A stretch of 5,355 nt of DNA from an uncultured Sulfuricurvum sp. (GTDB lineage: Bacteria > Campylobacterota > Campylobacteria > Campylobacterales > Sulfurimonadaceae): NCBI RefSeq assembly GCF_937936435.1, contig NZ_CALDDG010000139.1:1-5355 (forward strand), in the 5' to 3' direction. Below the pieces are notes generated by a model. The model saw only the letters and a program-made list of their open reading frames with translations, did not search any database and was not told where the DNA came from. Below, in pieces: positions 1 through 5,209 of the stretch (within the stretch, counting starts at the first letter, position 1; each line of letters begins with the position of its first letter). A program made the position numbers and the translations under genes.

Positions 1-329
1 TGTTCGACTTGATCGAGCATGTCATTGATTCCCCATGCGACACTTTGCAATACATGATCTTCCGGTATATTGGTGATACGGTCCGAGAGGTTTCCGCTTC
101 CCGCTTTGATCAATACATCACGTATTTGTCGTATCAGAGTATCGTTGAAAATCTTTTCGCATCCCTCAGAAGGCGATGTCGGCAAAAACATTCCTGCGAC
201 AGCGACGGCGACGATAGCAGCGGCAACGACCGGCATACCGTTAAAGCCTATTACCGCAGCACTACCGATAAGTCCTGTAAAATAAAGTCCCGCTTGTCTA
301 TTGTTGAAGCGAGAGAATAAATTCATCAT
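1..329 (-). CDS. Methyl-accepting chemotaxis protein, CetA/Aer-like, N-terminal part (truncated by the window edge)
   Basis: The first 109 codons of a chemoreceptor are visible; the 3' end lies beyond base 1. The start is the first of two adjacent ATG codons, with AAGGGAG (336-342) six bases upstream. The protein begins MMNLFSRFNNRQ. Two hydrophobic stretches follow at about residues 14-29 and 32-50, separated only by FNGMP, so the membrane anchor is a hairpin with almost no periplasmic sensing domain. From about residue 66 comes a HAMP-like segment with GNLSDRI and AWGINDMLDQVE, typical of campylobacterial Aer/CetA-type receptors. The signalling domain that would contact CheA/CheW should lie outside the window. 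The gene overlaps the end of the upstream PAS gene by 32 bases in another frame, which suggests co-translation. By family knowledge, such receptors take their signal from a separate PAS protein, and the neighbour is the obvious candidate. The receptor class is fairly sure; the CetA equivalence is inference. Confidence 0.85.
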   Translation of the reverse strand, partial: MMNLFSRFNNRQAGLYFTGLIGSAAVIGFNGMPVVAAAIVAVAVAGMFLPTSPSEGCEKIFNDTLIRQIRDVLIKAGSGNLSDRITNIPEDHVLQSVAWGINDMLDQVE

Positions 330-807
330 AGTCCACTCCCTTATCATTGAGTATTTTTTCTAATAAACGTTGTGAGCCGTTCATACCGTTTTTGTGTTCT
401 TCTAAAAGCAGCTGTGTATACAGTGAGGGGATGATTTCCATAGCCTTTTGACTTGGTTTTCTCCGGACGGAATGAAAATCACGAATCATCCCTTTTTCAT
501 CCAATGTTGCCGTTGCGTTTGCAAAAACCCAGTAATAAGAGCCGTCTTTGCAAAGATTTTTTACATAGGCGAATATCTCTTCTTTGTTTTGTATACGTTC
601 CCATAACAATTTAAAAACCACTTTAGGCATATCAGGATGTCTGAGAATTGAGTGCGGAGAGCCGATCAGTTCATCTTCTTCGTAACCGGATATCTTAATA
701 AAGTATTTATTGCCGTAAATGATTTTGCCGCTCTTATCCGTTTTCGATACGATAAAATCGGAAGCGTTTAGTCTCTTTTCATTTTGATTCGGTGTCGGTT
801 TCTGCAT
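298..807 (-). CDS. Aer/CetB-like PAS-domain redox sensor
   Basis: A 169-residue soluble protein built around one PAS domain (about residues 18-117). It closely resembles the FAD-binding PAS domain of E. coli Aer. Residues matching the Aer flavin-pocket positions are present: N33 in YGNKYF, R56-H57-P58-D59 in the RHPDMP motif, and W69, followed by VKN, DGSYYWV and HSVRRKP. The C-terminal 50 residues are helical-looking and end in YDEFILSL. There is no transmembrane segment or signalling domain, so the protein would have to act through a partner. The chemoreceptor overlapping its 3' end fits the Campylobacter CetB/CetA two-part energy-taxis sensor. The start is firm: AGGAGG at 813-818 lies five bases upstream of the ATG. 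FAD binding is inferred from residue conservation. Several paralogous PAS/receptor pairs are common in this phylum, so it need not be the CetB orthologue. Confidence 0.9.
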   Translation of the reverse strand: MQKPTPNQNEKRLNASDFIVSKTDKSGKIIYGNKYFIKISGYEEDELIGSPHSILRHPDMPKVVFKLLWERIQNKEEIFAYVKNLCKDGSYYWVFANATATLDEKGMIRDFHSVRRKPSQKAMEIIPSLYTQLLLEEHKNGMNGSQRLLEKILNDKGVDYDEFILSLQQ

Positions 808-816
808 AAAATCCTC

Positions 817-831
817 CTATCGTTTTTTCAT
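817..831 (-). other. Four-codon leader mini reading frame (MKKR) ahead of the PAS gene
   Basis: ATG AAA AAA CGA TAG lies just upstream of the PAS gene and in the same frame. It has its own good ribosome-binding site, GGAGG at 838-842, six bases before its ATG. Its TAG stop overlaps the edge of the AGGAGG used by the PAS gene. The layout would allow translational coupling or control of reinitiation. It could equally be a decayed N-terminal extension cut off by a stop codon. Its expression is unknown. Confidence 0.35.
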
Positions 832-1040
832 TCTATTCCTCCAAACCTTAAGAATAAATGACGAATTATTAAATGTGTTTAGAATATGGAAAGTGCCATT
901 TTTAGGCGTATTTTGATGTTATTTTGAATGAATATAAAATAGTCTGAAATTGTTTTGTGTTTTTGATTGTTAATTGAAAAACTTAAATTAATAGTTTCAA
1001 TAATTTATTATTTTATGCATGTTGAAGAGATATAAACAGT
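832..1040. other. AT-rich intergenic region between the cyclase and PAS genes
   Basis: About 210 bases with no convincing gene. It should hold the end of the cyclase transcript and the promoter of the PAS/chemoreceptor unit, both on the minus strand. An imperfect inverted repeat has arms ATTGAAA (973-979) and TTTCAAT (995-1001). It could end the cyclase transcript, but no U-tract follows on the minus strand. TATATT and similar -10-like words occur, but none stands out. A TGGCAC word near 893-898 resembles half of a sigma-54 promoter but lacks the GC-containing -12 half. Confidence 0.5.
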
Positions 1041-2549
1041 TTAGATTTGTTCAAATAATCGATAATGATTCTTGCCGGAATTTTTTGCCGTATACATTGC
1101 TTTATCAGCCTGACGCAACATTTCATCTGCATTCTCGGCATTGTCGTCGGGATAAATACTGATTCCGATACTTGCCCCGATGGTAAGAGATAGATTATTG
1201 ATAGCATATGTTTCGTTTAAACTTCGGATAATGTGATTGGCTATTTTCGTAATAGTGAGATTGTTCTGAACACCGGAAAGCAAGATGACAAATTCATCAC
1301 CTCCCAAACGCGCTACTCTATCGCTTTGTCTGATAGAGTTTGTCAGTCTCAAAGCAACACTTTTGAGCAGTAAATCTCCTATGTCATGTCCGTAACGATC
1401 GTTAATTATTTTAAAACCGTCAAGATCTAAAAACAAAACAGCTATCACCGTATGATTCTCTTTAGCTTTATCGAGAGCCTGTGATAATATTTCCATTAAC
1501 AGTTTTCGATTCGGTAAACCGGTCAAAGAGTCCGCACGTGCTTCATTTTCGAGCATATCTACGGGCTGTGTGATGGAGTTAGCTATTTTGAGCGAAGCGA
1601 CTAAACCGAACAGCAATAAAACAAATGAGGTGATAATAATACTGTTTCGGATCGCTTCCAAGGGTTTCAATGCTTCTTTATAGTCGATTTTCGCAACCAG
1701 GCCCCAATCGGTACTCGGAATGTATCTCCATGCGGCAAGAATTTTTTCTCCTCGATAGTCGATCGATACGCCGTCTCCGATGTTTCCCATCGTGCCCATG
1801 ATCACCGGTCTTGCTATGGTGCCGTTGATTTTGACTTTCCTCTTCATCCCCGCATTCGGATCGTGTCGTAGCGGATTTAAAAATACGATTTCATTTCCCA
1901 GACGTTTTCCGAGGAGTGTTTCTCCGGTTAGACCAAGACCTGTGTAGTCTTGAATTTCATTAAAAAACGTATCTGCTGAAAACTCCGCAACAATGACTCC
2001 TAGAAGCTGATGATTCGAATCTAAAATAGGAGACGATGCATAAAATATATAGGTACTTTTCATCGGTATACCTACCATTTTAGACCGGTAGATATCGGAA
2101 AAATTGAGAGATATTTTTCCTTTTTCAAAAGCATTAATACAATACGAATTAGGAAAAAAATGGACATTTTTATCGGTTGAAGCGATTAGATTGCCTTTCG
2201 GATCAAAAATGTAAATATTGTTGATCTCGTTGTCGTAAACATACTCGTTCAGCTGTTCTCGAAATAGCTGCTCAAAATGGATGTCACCGATTGAATCAAA
2301 AGTCAAAAAATACTTAGTGTAGGGAGAATTTTGAATTAGATGCATATCGTTTGTTATCTCTTTGTAATAACTGTCTATTTGAAGGGATTTGAGTTTCGCT
2401 ATCGCCTGTAGGTGAGAAAGCTGAGAAGAGATAATTTGCTGCTTAATATTATGATAGCTGTATAGTGCAATAAGGAGCATGGGCATAAATGTAAAAAATA
2501 AAAATAGCCATAGCAGTTTTACTTTAAGCAATTTGGCATGTATATTCAT
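1041..2549 (-). CDS. Membrane-bound dCache-GGDEF diguanylate cyclase
   Basis: A 502-residue protein predicted to make c-di-GMP from two GTP at the inner membrane in response to a periplasmic ligand. TM1 is at about residues 12-32, a double-Cache-like sensor at about 33-300 (with YIFDPKGNLIAS and YRGEKILAAWR motifs), and TM2 at about 303-322. A very short linker containing ITQPVDMLENEA leads to the GGDEF domain at about 340-499. The catalytic motif GGDEF is at 416-420. The inhibitory I-site RQSD (407-410) sits five residues ahead of it, so product feedback is expected. LFLDLDGFKIINDRYGHDIGD and the ASIGIS and KAMYTAK segments are also intact. An in-frame ATG at 2576 exists, but a TATAAT box overlaps it, so it would lie upstream of the transcript start. 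The chosen ATG instead has a purine-rich GGAAG just before it. Activity is expected from the intact residues; the ligand is unknown. Confidence 0.92.
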   Translation of the reverse strand: MNIHAKLLKVKLLWLFLFFTFMPMLLIALYSYHNIKQQIISSQLSHLQAIAKLKSLQIDSYYKEITNDMHLIQNSPYTKYFLTFDSIGDIHFEQLFREQLNEYVYDNEINNIYIFDPKGNLIASTDKNVHFFPNSYCINAFEKGKISLNFSDIYRSKMVGIPMKSTYIFYASSPILDSNHQLLGVIVAEFSADTFFNEIQDYTGLGLTGETLLGKRLGNEIVFLNPLRHDPNAGMKRKVKINGTIARPVIMGTMGNIGDGVSIDYRGEKILAAWRYIPSTDWGLVAKIDYKEALKPLEAIRNSIIITSFVLLLFGLVASLKIANSITQPVDMLENEARADSLTGLPNRKLLMEILSQALDKAKENHTVIAVLFLDLDGFKIINDRYGHDIGDLLLKSVALRLTNSIRQSDRVARLGGDEFVILLSGVQNNLTITKIANHIIRSLNETYAINNLSLTIGASIGISIYPDDNAENADEMLRQADKAMYTAKNSGKNHYRLFEQI

Positions 2550-2574
2550 TTTCTTCCACCCGGTGAAATAAACC

Positions 2575-2580
2575 ATTATA
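2575..2580 (-). promoter_or_regulatory. -10 box (TATAAT) of the diguanylate cyclase gene
   Basis: A perfect TATAAT on the minus strand preceded by an AT-rich stretch, with no clear -35 box, as is usual for sigma-70-type promoters in this phylum. Transcription would start near 2568, giving a leader of about 20 bases to the ATG at 2549. An adjacent small inverted repeat, CATAA-AA-TTATG (2581-2592), lies just upstream of the box and could be an operator or chance. Confidence 0.6.
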
Positions 2581-2623
2581 CATAAAATTATGTTTTTAGA
2601 TGCGCTAGATAAAAAAAGAGGAG

Positions 2624-2713
2624 TTTAAAGTGGTGACCCCAAGGGGATTCGAACCCCTATGGCCAGAATGAAAATCTGGAATCCTAACCATTAGATGATG
2701 GGGCCACTTTAAA
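2624..2713. repeat. 10-base inverted repeat bracketing tRNA-Glu
   Basis: TTTAAAGTGG (2624-2633) and CCACTTTAAA (2704-2713) are perfect reverse complements. They include the encoded CCA end on one side and the first two bases of the tRNA on the other. In the precursor RNA the flanks could pair and lengthen the acceptor stem, competing with the normal fold at its last two positions. With the T-run at 2611-2617 this could also help termination. Function is inference; the repeat itself is plain in the sequence. Confidence 0.6.
2631..2705 (-). tRNA. tRNA-Glu (anticodon UUC), CCA encoded
   Basis: A 75-base tRNA including the encoded 3' CCA. The acceptor stem pairs GGCCCCA with TGGGGTC, with one G-U pair at 2-71, followed by discriminator A73. 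The anticodon stem CCAGA/TCTGG encloses the loop TTTTCAT, which places TTC at positions 34-36 and reads GAA/GAG as glutamate. The T arm is AGGGG-TTCGAAT-CCCCT. It has its own TATAAT promoter upstream and a seven-T run at 2611-2617 downstream that could end the transcript. Both ends are embedded in a 10-base inverted repeat. No nearby integrase or attachment-site duplicate is visible. Confidence 0.97.
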
Positions 2714-2725
2714 AAAGAAAAGAAA

Positions 2726-2738
2726 CAGGTTAAACCTG
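2726..2738 (-). promoter_or_regulatory. Palindrome plus T-rich tract in the tRNA-Glu leader
   Basis: CAGGT-TTA-ACCTG on the minus strand can form a five-pair hairpin. It is followed at once by TTTCTTTTCTTTTTT up to about 2711. It lies between the tRNA promoter and the mature tRNA, so it resembles a weak intrinsic terminator or attenuator. It may instead be a second terminator for the response regulator gene upstream. The stem is short, so any effect is uncertain. Confidence 0.35.
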
Positions 2739-2745
2739 AGCCGAA

Positions 2746-2751
2746 ATTATA
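2746..2751 (-). promoter_or_regulatory. -10 box (TATAAT) of tRNA-Glu
   Basis: A perfect TATAAT on the minus strand. It is followed by TTCGGCTC, a GC-containing discriminator region of the kind seen at stringently controlled stable-RNA promoters. Upstream is the T-rich stretch TTTTATCTTTTTTT. Transcription would begin near 2739, about 35 bases before the tRNA 5' end. Confidence 0.6.
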
Positions 2752-2788
2752 ATGATGGATTGCTGAAAAAAAGATAAAACAGTGTGAA

Positions 2789-2808
2789 CTTCCCGAATTT
2801 TCGGGAAG
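2789..2808 (-). terminator. Hairpin terminator of the receiver-RHH gene
   Basis: The arms CTTCCCGAA and TTCGGGAAG are perfect complements with a minimal loop. They lie nine bases after the response regulator's stop codon. It is the strongest GC-rich hairpin in the intergenic DNA. The T-run is displaced (TTTTATCTTTTTTT begins about ten bases further on), so this is not a textbook terminator, but position and stem strength support the role. Confidence 0.55.
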
Positions 2809-2816
2809 AGGGGAGA

Positions 2817-3368
2817 TTAGTCGTTGTAAAATGAGCGAAGTGCGCGGATGATAACGGCATTTTTAGAGATGCTTTCCGCTTTTGCATTGTCGTCAACCAG
2901 CTCATATACGTCAAGCGGCAATGAAATAGAGAATGTCTTAGTTTCAATTTTTTTACGTTTAGATACGAGGCTGGTAATGTTTTGTAGCATTTCCAGAATT
3001 TTTTTCGTATCGATAGGTTTTTGGATGAAGCTATTAACTCCAACTTCGATTGATTTAGAGATTTTTTGGATATCGTTGCTTGCAGAAATCACGATAATGA
3101 TTTGGGATGGATTAATAGTGCGGATACGTCGTGCAAGTTCGATACCGTCGATTTCCGGCATAATGATATCAACAAATACGATATCCGGATTTACTTTTTC
3201 GTACATACGTAATGCTTCGGCACCGTTATAGGCAGAAGTAACGTCTGCAAAAAAGTTTTTAAAAGTCGAGCTAAGCAAGTCATTTGCAACTACTTCATCC
3301 TCAACAACCATTGCTGTTAATTTTTTTGTTTGCTCTGTGAGCTGAATCAAATCGACATTTGATGACAT
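2817..3368 (-). CDS. Response regulator with a ribbon-helix-helix-like output domain
   Basis: A 183-residue cytoplasmic regulator. Residues 14-132 form a receiver domain with acidic residues E23-D24, phospho-acceptor D67 in VFVDIIMPEIDG, switch residue S95, aromatic F114 and K117 in QKP. All key residues are present, so phosphorylation is expected. After a basic linker (SKRKK), residues 143-182 read as one ribbon-helix-helix unit of the Arc/MetJ/CopG type: the strand TKTFSISLPLDVYELVDD, a turn with ESISKNA, and a second helix ending RALRSFYN. Such domains bind DNA as dimers, so phosphorylation-controlled dimerisation is plausible but inferred. No sensor kinase is adjacent. The start is MSSNVDL, with AAAGGA five to seven bases upstream. 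An in-frame ATG at 3404 lacks a ribosome-binding site and lies in a leader hairpin. It sits between a small unknown gene and tRNA-Glu and has its own TATAAT box. Confidence 0.88.
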   Translation of the reverse strand: MSSNVDLIQLTEQTKKLTAMVVEDEVVANDLLSSTFKNFFADVTSAYNGAEALRMYEKVNPDIVFVDIIMPEIDGIELARRIRTINPSQIIIVISASNDIQKISKSIEVGVNSFIQKPIDTKKILEMLQNITSLVSKRKKIETKTFSISLPLDVYELVDDNAKAESISKNAVIIRALRSFYND

Positions 3369-3387
3369 TGTGTATCCTTTTGGTGAT

Positions 3388-3404
3388 ATGTTAAAAAATA
3401 ACAT
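3388..3404 (-). repeat. Small hairpin in the leader of the receiver-RHH gene
   Basis: ATGTTA-TTTTT-TAACAT on the minus strand, a six-pair AT-rich stem in the 5' untranslated region about 20 bases ahead of the start codon. It may tune translation or mRNA stability, or be a chance product of AT-rich sequence. Confidence 0.3.
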
Positions 3405-3421
3405 TGTGGTTAATTGTTGTA

Positions 3422-3427
3422 ATTATA
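3422..3427 (-). promoter_or_regulatory. -10 box (TATAAT) of the receiver-RHH gene
   Basis: A perfect TATAAT on the minus strand, preceded by AAAAAATATTTCT. Transcription would start near 3415, giving a leader of about 47 bases. The -35 region coincides with a tandem AGCTTA repeat, so a repressor or activator could act there. Confidence 0.6.
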
Positions 3428-3440
3428 AGAAATATTTTTT

Positions 3441-3452
3441 AGCTTAAGCTTA
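3441..3452. promoter_or_regulatory. Tandem AGCTTA repeat, candidate operator of the receiver-RHH gene
   Basis: AGCTTAAGCTTA is two direct copies of a six-base word and contains the perfect ten-base palindrome AGCTTAAGCT. It lies where the -35 element of the downstream promoter would be. Ribbon-helix-helix proteins often bind short tandem or palindromic repeats in their own promoters, so autoregulation is a reasonable hypothesis. No other copy was noticed in this window. Confidence 0.4.
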
Positions 3453-3511
3453 AAAAAAATAACTCGAATAAAGTATGAACTAAAAAGATTTTTGCTATGA
3501 GAGCGTTTGAT

Positions 3512-3724
3512 TCACGAAGAGTATTTTTTAAACTGCTCCAGCCACTCACGGTTGGACTCGTTTGTAGTTTCCTGCTGGCGCAATATGGAATCAATTATTC
3601 CGAGTAATGTTTTACGGTCTAAGAACTCCATTAAAGATGGATCTATATAGGTTTCTTTAACACCCTCGTAACGGTTAAGAAGAGTTTGAATGTCGTTTAT
3701 AAGCTGTTCTTTTGTCGATTCCAT
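3512..3724 (-). CDS. Small conserved-looking hypothetical protein (70 residues)
   Basis: Not recognised as a named family. The protein is acidic to neutral, soluble and probably all-helical. A first helix, STKEQLINDIQTLLNRYEG, is followed by IDPSLMEFLDRKTLLGIID, then a polar C-terminus rich in E, N, Q and K. There is no signal peptide, membrane segment or cysteine. The start is the first ATG, but no Shine-Dalgarno sequence precedes it, so translation would be weak or leader-independent. It lies upstream of the receiver-RHH gene on the same strand, 143 bases away. A separate promoter in the gap argues against strict co-transcription. It is divergent from the EAL gene. It is accepted as a gene because of its protein-like composition and the lack of a competing frame; function is unknown. 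Confidence 0.65.
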   Translation of the reverse strand: MESTKEQLINDIQTLLNRYEGVKETYIDPSLMEFLDRKTLLGIIDSILRQQETTNESNREWLEQFKKYSS

Positions 3725-3793
3725 AATCGAATATTATCGTCTCGCTACTGAATATTTTATTTTGATGATGACAAAGCGATGAGACAGCTTTTT

Positions 3794-3799
3794 TATAAT
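3794..3799 (+). promoter_or_regulatory. -10 box (TATAAT) of the EAL gene
   Basis: CTTTTTTATAAT on the plus strand: a perfect -10 box behind a T-run, with no clear -35 box, as expected for this phylum. The start of transcription would be near 3806, giving a leader of about 50 bases. The leader holds a small hairpin, GTGT-TTCG-ACAC (3813-3824), with a stable UUCG loop. Confidence 0.55.
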
Positions 3800-3856
3800 T
3801 CGAACGGGAATCGTGTTTCGACACAATAATTTTAGACATCGGAGTAGTTGCCGTTT

Positions 3857-4561
3857 ATGCTTACCAATATAAATAATGCGCTTTTATCAAAAAATATTAC
3901 ATGCGAATATCAAGCTGTAATCCAATGCGGTGATCGAAGAAGTTATTATTATGAGGCGTTGGCACGTCAACGTATAGGTTTTGAAAAATCGGAGACACTA
4001 TTCAATGCTATAAAATGGATTACGAACGGAAAAATATTGGGACATTTAACTCAAAGCATTTTTTGGCAGACATATAAAACATTCGCACACCGCGAAGAGG
4101 ATTTTGCTTTAAACATTCCGGTTCATGTCTTTTTGGATAAATATTCTTATCACAGTATTGAATCTATGATTAGGAATATGGATATAGGAAAACGCGTTAT
4201 TTTTGAAATCGTTATAGAAGAGTGGATCGAACATCTGGCACTGATATCGCCGCTGATACAAAAATTGAAAGAATACGGCGTGCGATTTGCCGTCGACGGT
4301 TTCGGAAGCGGCAAGATGATGTTTCATGATCTCAAATTGCTTCATATCGATATAATCAAGGTAGAAGGGATCCTTTTCAAAAGCTGGATCGAATTGCAAT
4401 GGGGCGAAACAGTTGTCGGACAAATCGTCGAATTTGCCCGTATGCATAATATGACTACTATAGCCAAAGAAATCGATTCTCCGTTCGCATATCAAAAGGC
4501 TTATCAAATGGGGATGGATTGCATGCAGGGATTTTATATCCACCGTCCGTGCGAATTATAA
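3857..4561 (+). CDS. Stand-alone EAL-domain protein, degenerate and probably not a phosphodiesterase
   Basis: A 234-residue cytoplasmic protein consisting of a single EAL domain, with no receiver, PAS or membrane segment. The fold is recognisable: EAL in YYYEALARQ (33-35), N86 in ALNIP, E117 in IFEIVIEEW, D147 in AVDGFGSG, K168 in IIKVEG, and Q224 in MQGFYIHRP. Two catalytic motifs are altered. The second aspartate of DDFG is glycine (G148), and the usual AEGVE is AKEID (203-207), losing the glutamate thought to act as general base. By family knowledge these changes should abolish c-di-GMP hydrolysis, leaving a c-di-GMP receptor or protein-interaction role. The start is ambiguous. GGAG (3841-3844) is 12 bases from this ATG and three from an in-frame TTG at 3848, which would add three residues. 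It is the only plus-strand gene here and meets the next gene tail-to-tail. Confidence 0.87.
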   Translation: MLTNINNALLSKNITCEYQAVIQCGDRRSYYYEALARQRIGFEKSETLFNAIKWITNGKILGHLTQSIFWQTYKTFAHREEDFALNIPVHVFLDKYSYHSIESMIRNMDIGKRVIFEIVIEEWIEHLALISPLIQKLKEYGVRFAVDGFGSGKMMFHDLKLLHIDIIKVEGILFKSWIELQWGETVVGQIVEFARMHNMTTIAKEIDSPFAYQKAYQMGMDCMQGFYIHRPCEL

Positions 4562-5209
4562 ATATTTTGTGAATATATATCCTACATTTCGGACGTTTTC
4601 AATTTCAATATTGAGTTTTTTACGCAGCTTCAATATCGTATTTCTCAACGTTCCTTCGTTGATATCGTCAGGACAGTTCCATAGATGTTCGAAAAACGTT
4701 TCTCTCGAAACGACACATCGAAAGTTTTTAATCAAAAGGCCCAAGACAATTCTTTCATAATGGGAGAGCAAAAGCATTTCGCCGTTATACATGATCATTC
4801 CATCGTTTGCAACGGTAAATGGGTGACTTTTTGCAGATTGTTGATGGTCGGGAAAATGATTTTTGACAATCATGAAAGCAGCGATAAGGTTTTCTTCGGA
4901 AATCGGCTTGATAAGATAAGACAGAGGTTTCAGATCAGTTGCTTCCTGAATAGTATCCATATCTTTGTATGCGGTCAAAAACAAAAAGGGAATTTCTTTC
5001 GTCTTTAAATAACGGGCGACATCAATTCCATGTTGCGCACCTCTGAGATTGATATCGACGATAGCACAGTCGATATCGAGCGTATCGATCAGCTTTGTCG
5101 CGTCATCGTAACTCTGGGCAATCCCGAGAATCTCAATGTTTTGCGCTTGCACAACGTCGGCAATAAATTGAGCAACCAGCCATTCGTCTTCAACAATCAA
5201 CAACCGCAT
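4556..5209 (-). CDS. Two-component response regulator, PhoB/OmpR-type winged helix
   Basis: A 217-residue transcription regulator. The receiver domain (1-120) carries acidic residues E7-D8, phospho-acceptor D52 in AIVDINLRG, T79 in FLTAY and K101 in IKPIS, so it should be phosphorylated. The C-terminal domain (about 130-216) is a winged helix of the OmpR/PhoB class, with LLLSHYERIVLGLLI, then VSRETFFEHLW, the recognition helix around EGTLRNTILKLRKKL, and NVGYIF in the wing. No convincing Shine-Dalgarno sequence precedes the ATG. The start is instead coupled to the upstream gene through TAATG, where the last A of the stop is the first base of the start codon. The upstream gene is the likely partner kinase. 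Its stop overlaps that of the convergent EAL gene by six bases. Target genes are unknown. Confidence 0.93.
   Translation of the reverse strand: MRLLIVEDEWLVAQFIADVVQAQNIEILGIAQSYDDATKLIDTLDIDCAIVDINLRGAQHGIDVARYLKTKEIPFLFLTAYKDMDTIQEATDLKPLSYLIKPISEENLIAAFMIVKNHFPDHQQSAKSHPFTVANDGMIMYNGEMLLLSHYERIVLGLLIKNFRCVVSRETFFEHLWNCPDDINEGTLRNTILKLRKKLNIEIENVRNVGYIFTKYL

Noticed and set aside
9..320. Plus-strand reading frame of 103 codons
   Set aside because: It lies opposite the chemoreceptor N-terminus, which has a good ribosome-binding site and recognisable HAMP-like sequence; the plus-strand product resembles nothing.
893..910. TGGCAC on the minus strand as a sigma-54 promoter for the PAS/chemoreceptor unit
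   Set aside because: The -24 half matches, but at the required spacing the -12 half reads ATAT instead of TTGC, so the essential GC is missing.
2550..2576. Longer N-terminus for the diguanylate cyclase from the ATG at 2576
   Set aside because: That ATG overlaps the TATAAT promoter box and has no ribosome-binding site.
2624..2713. tRNA-Glu as an integration site for a mobile element
   Set aside because: No integrase and no second copy of the tRNA 3' end is visible; the repeats are inverted, not direct.
2848..3231. Plus-strand reading frame of 127 codons
   Set aside because: Antisense to the receiver domain, whose motifs are clear; it is a frame shadow.
4109..4543. Minus-strand reading frame of 144 codons
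   Set aside because: Antisense to the EAL domain, with no ribosome-binding site and a composition rich in H, F and I that reflects the opposite strand.
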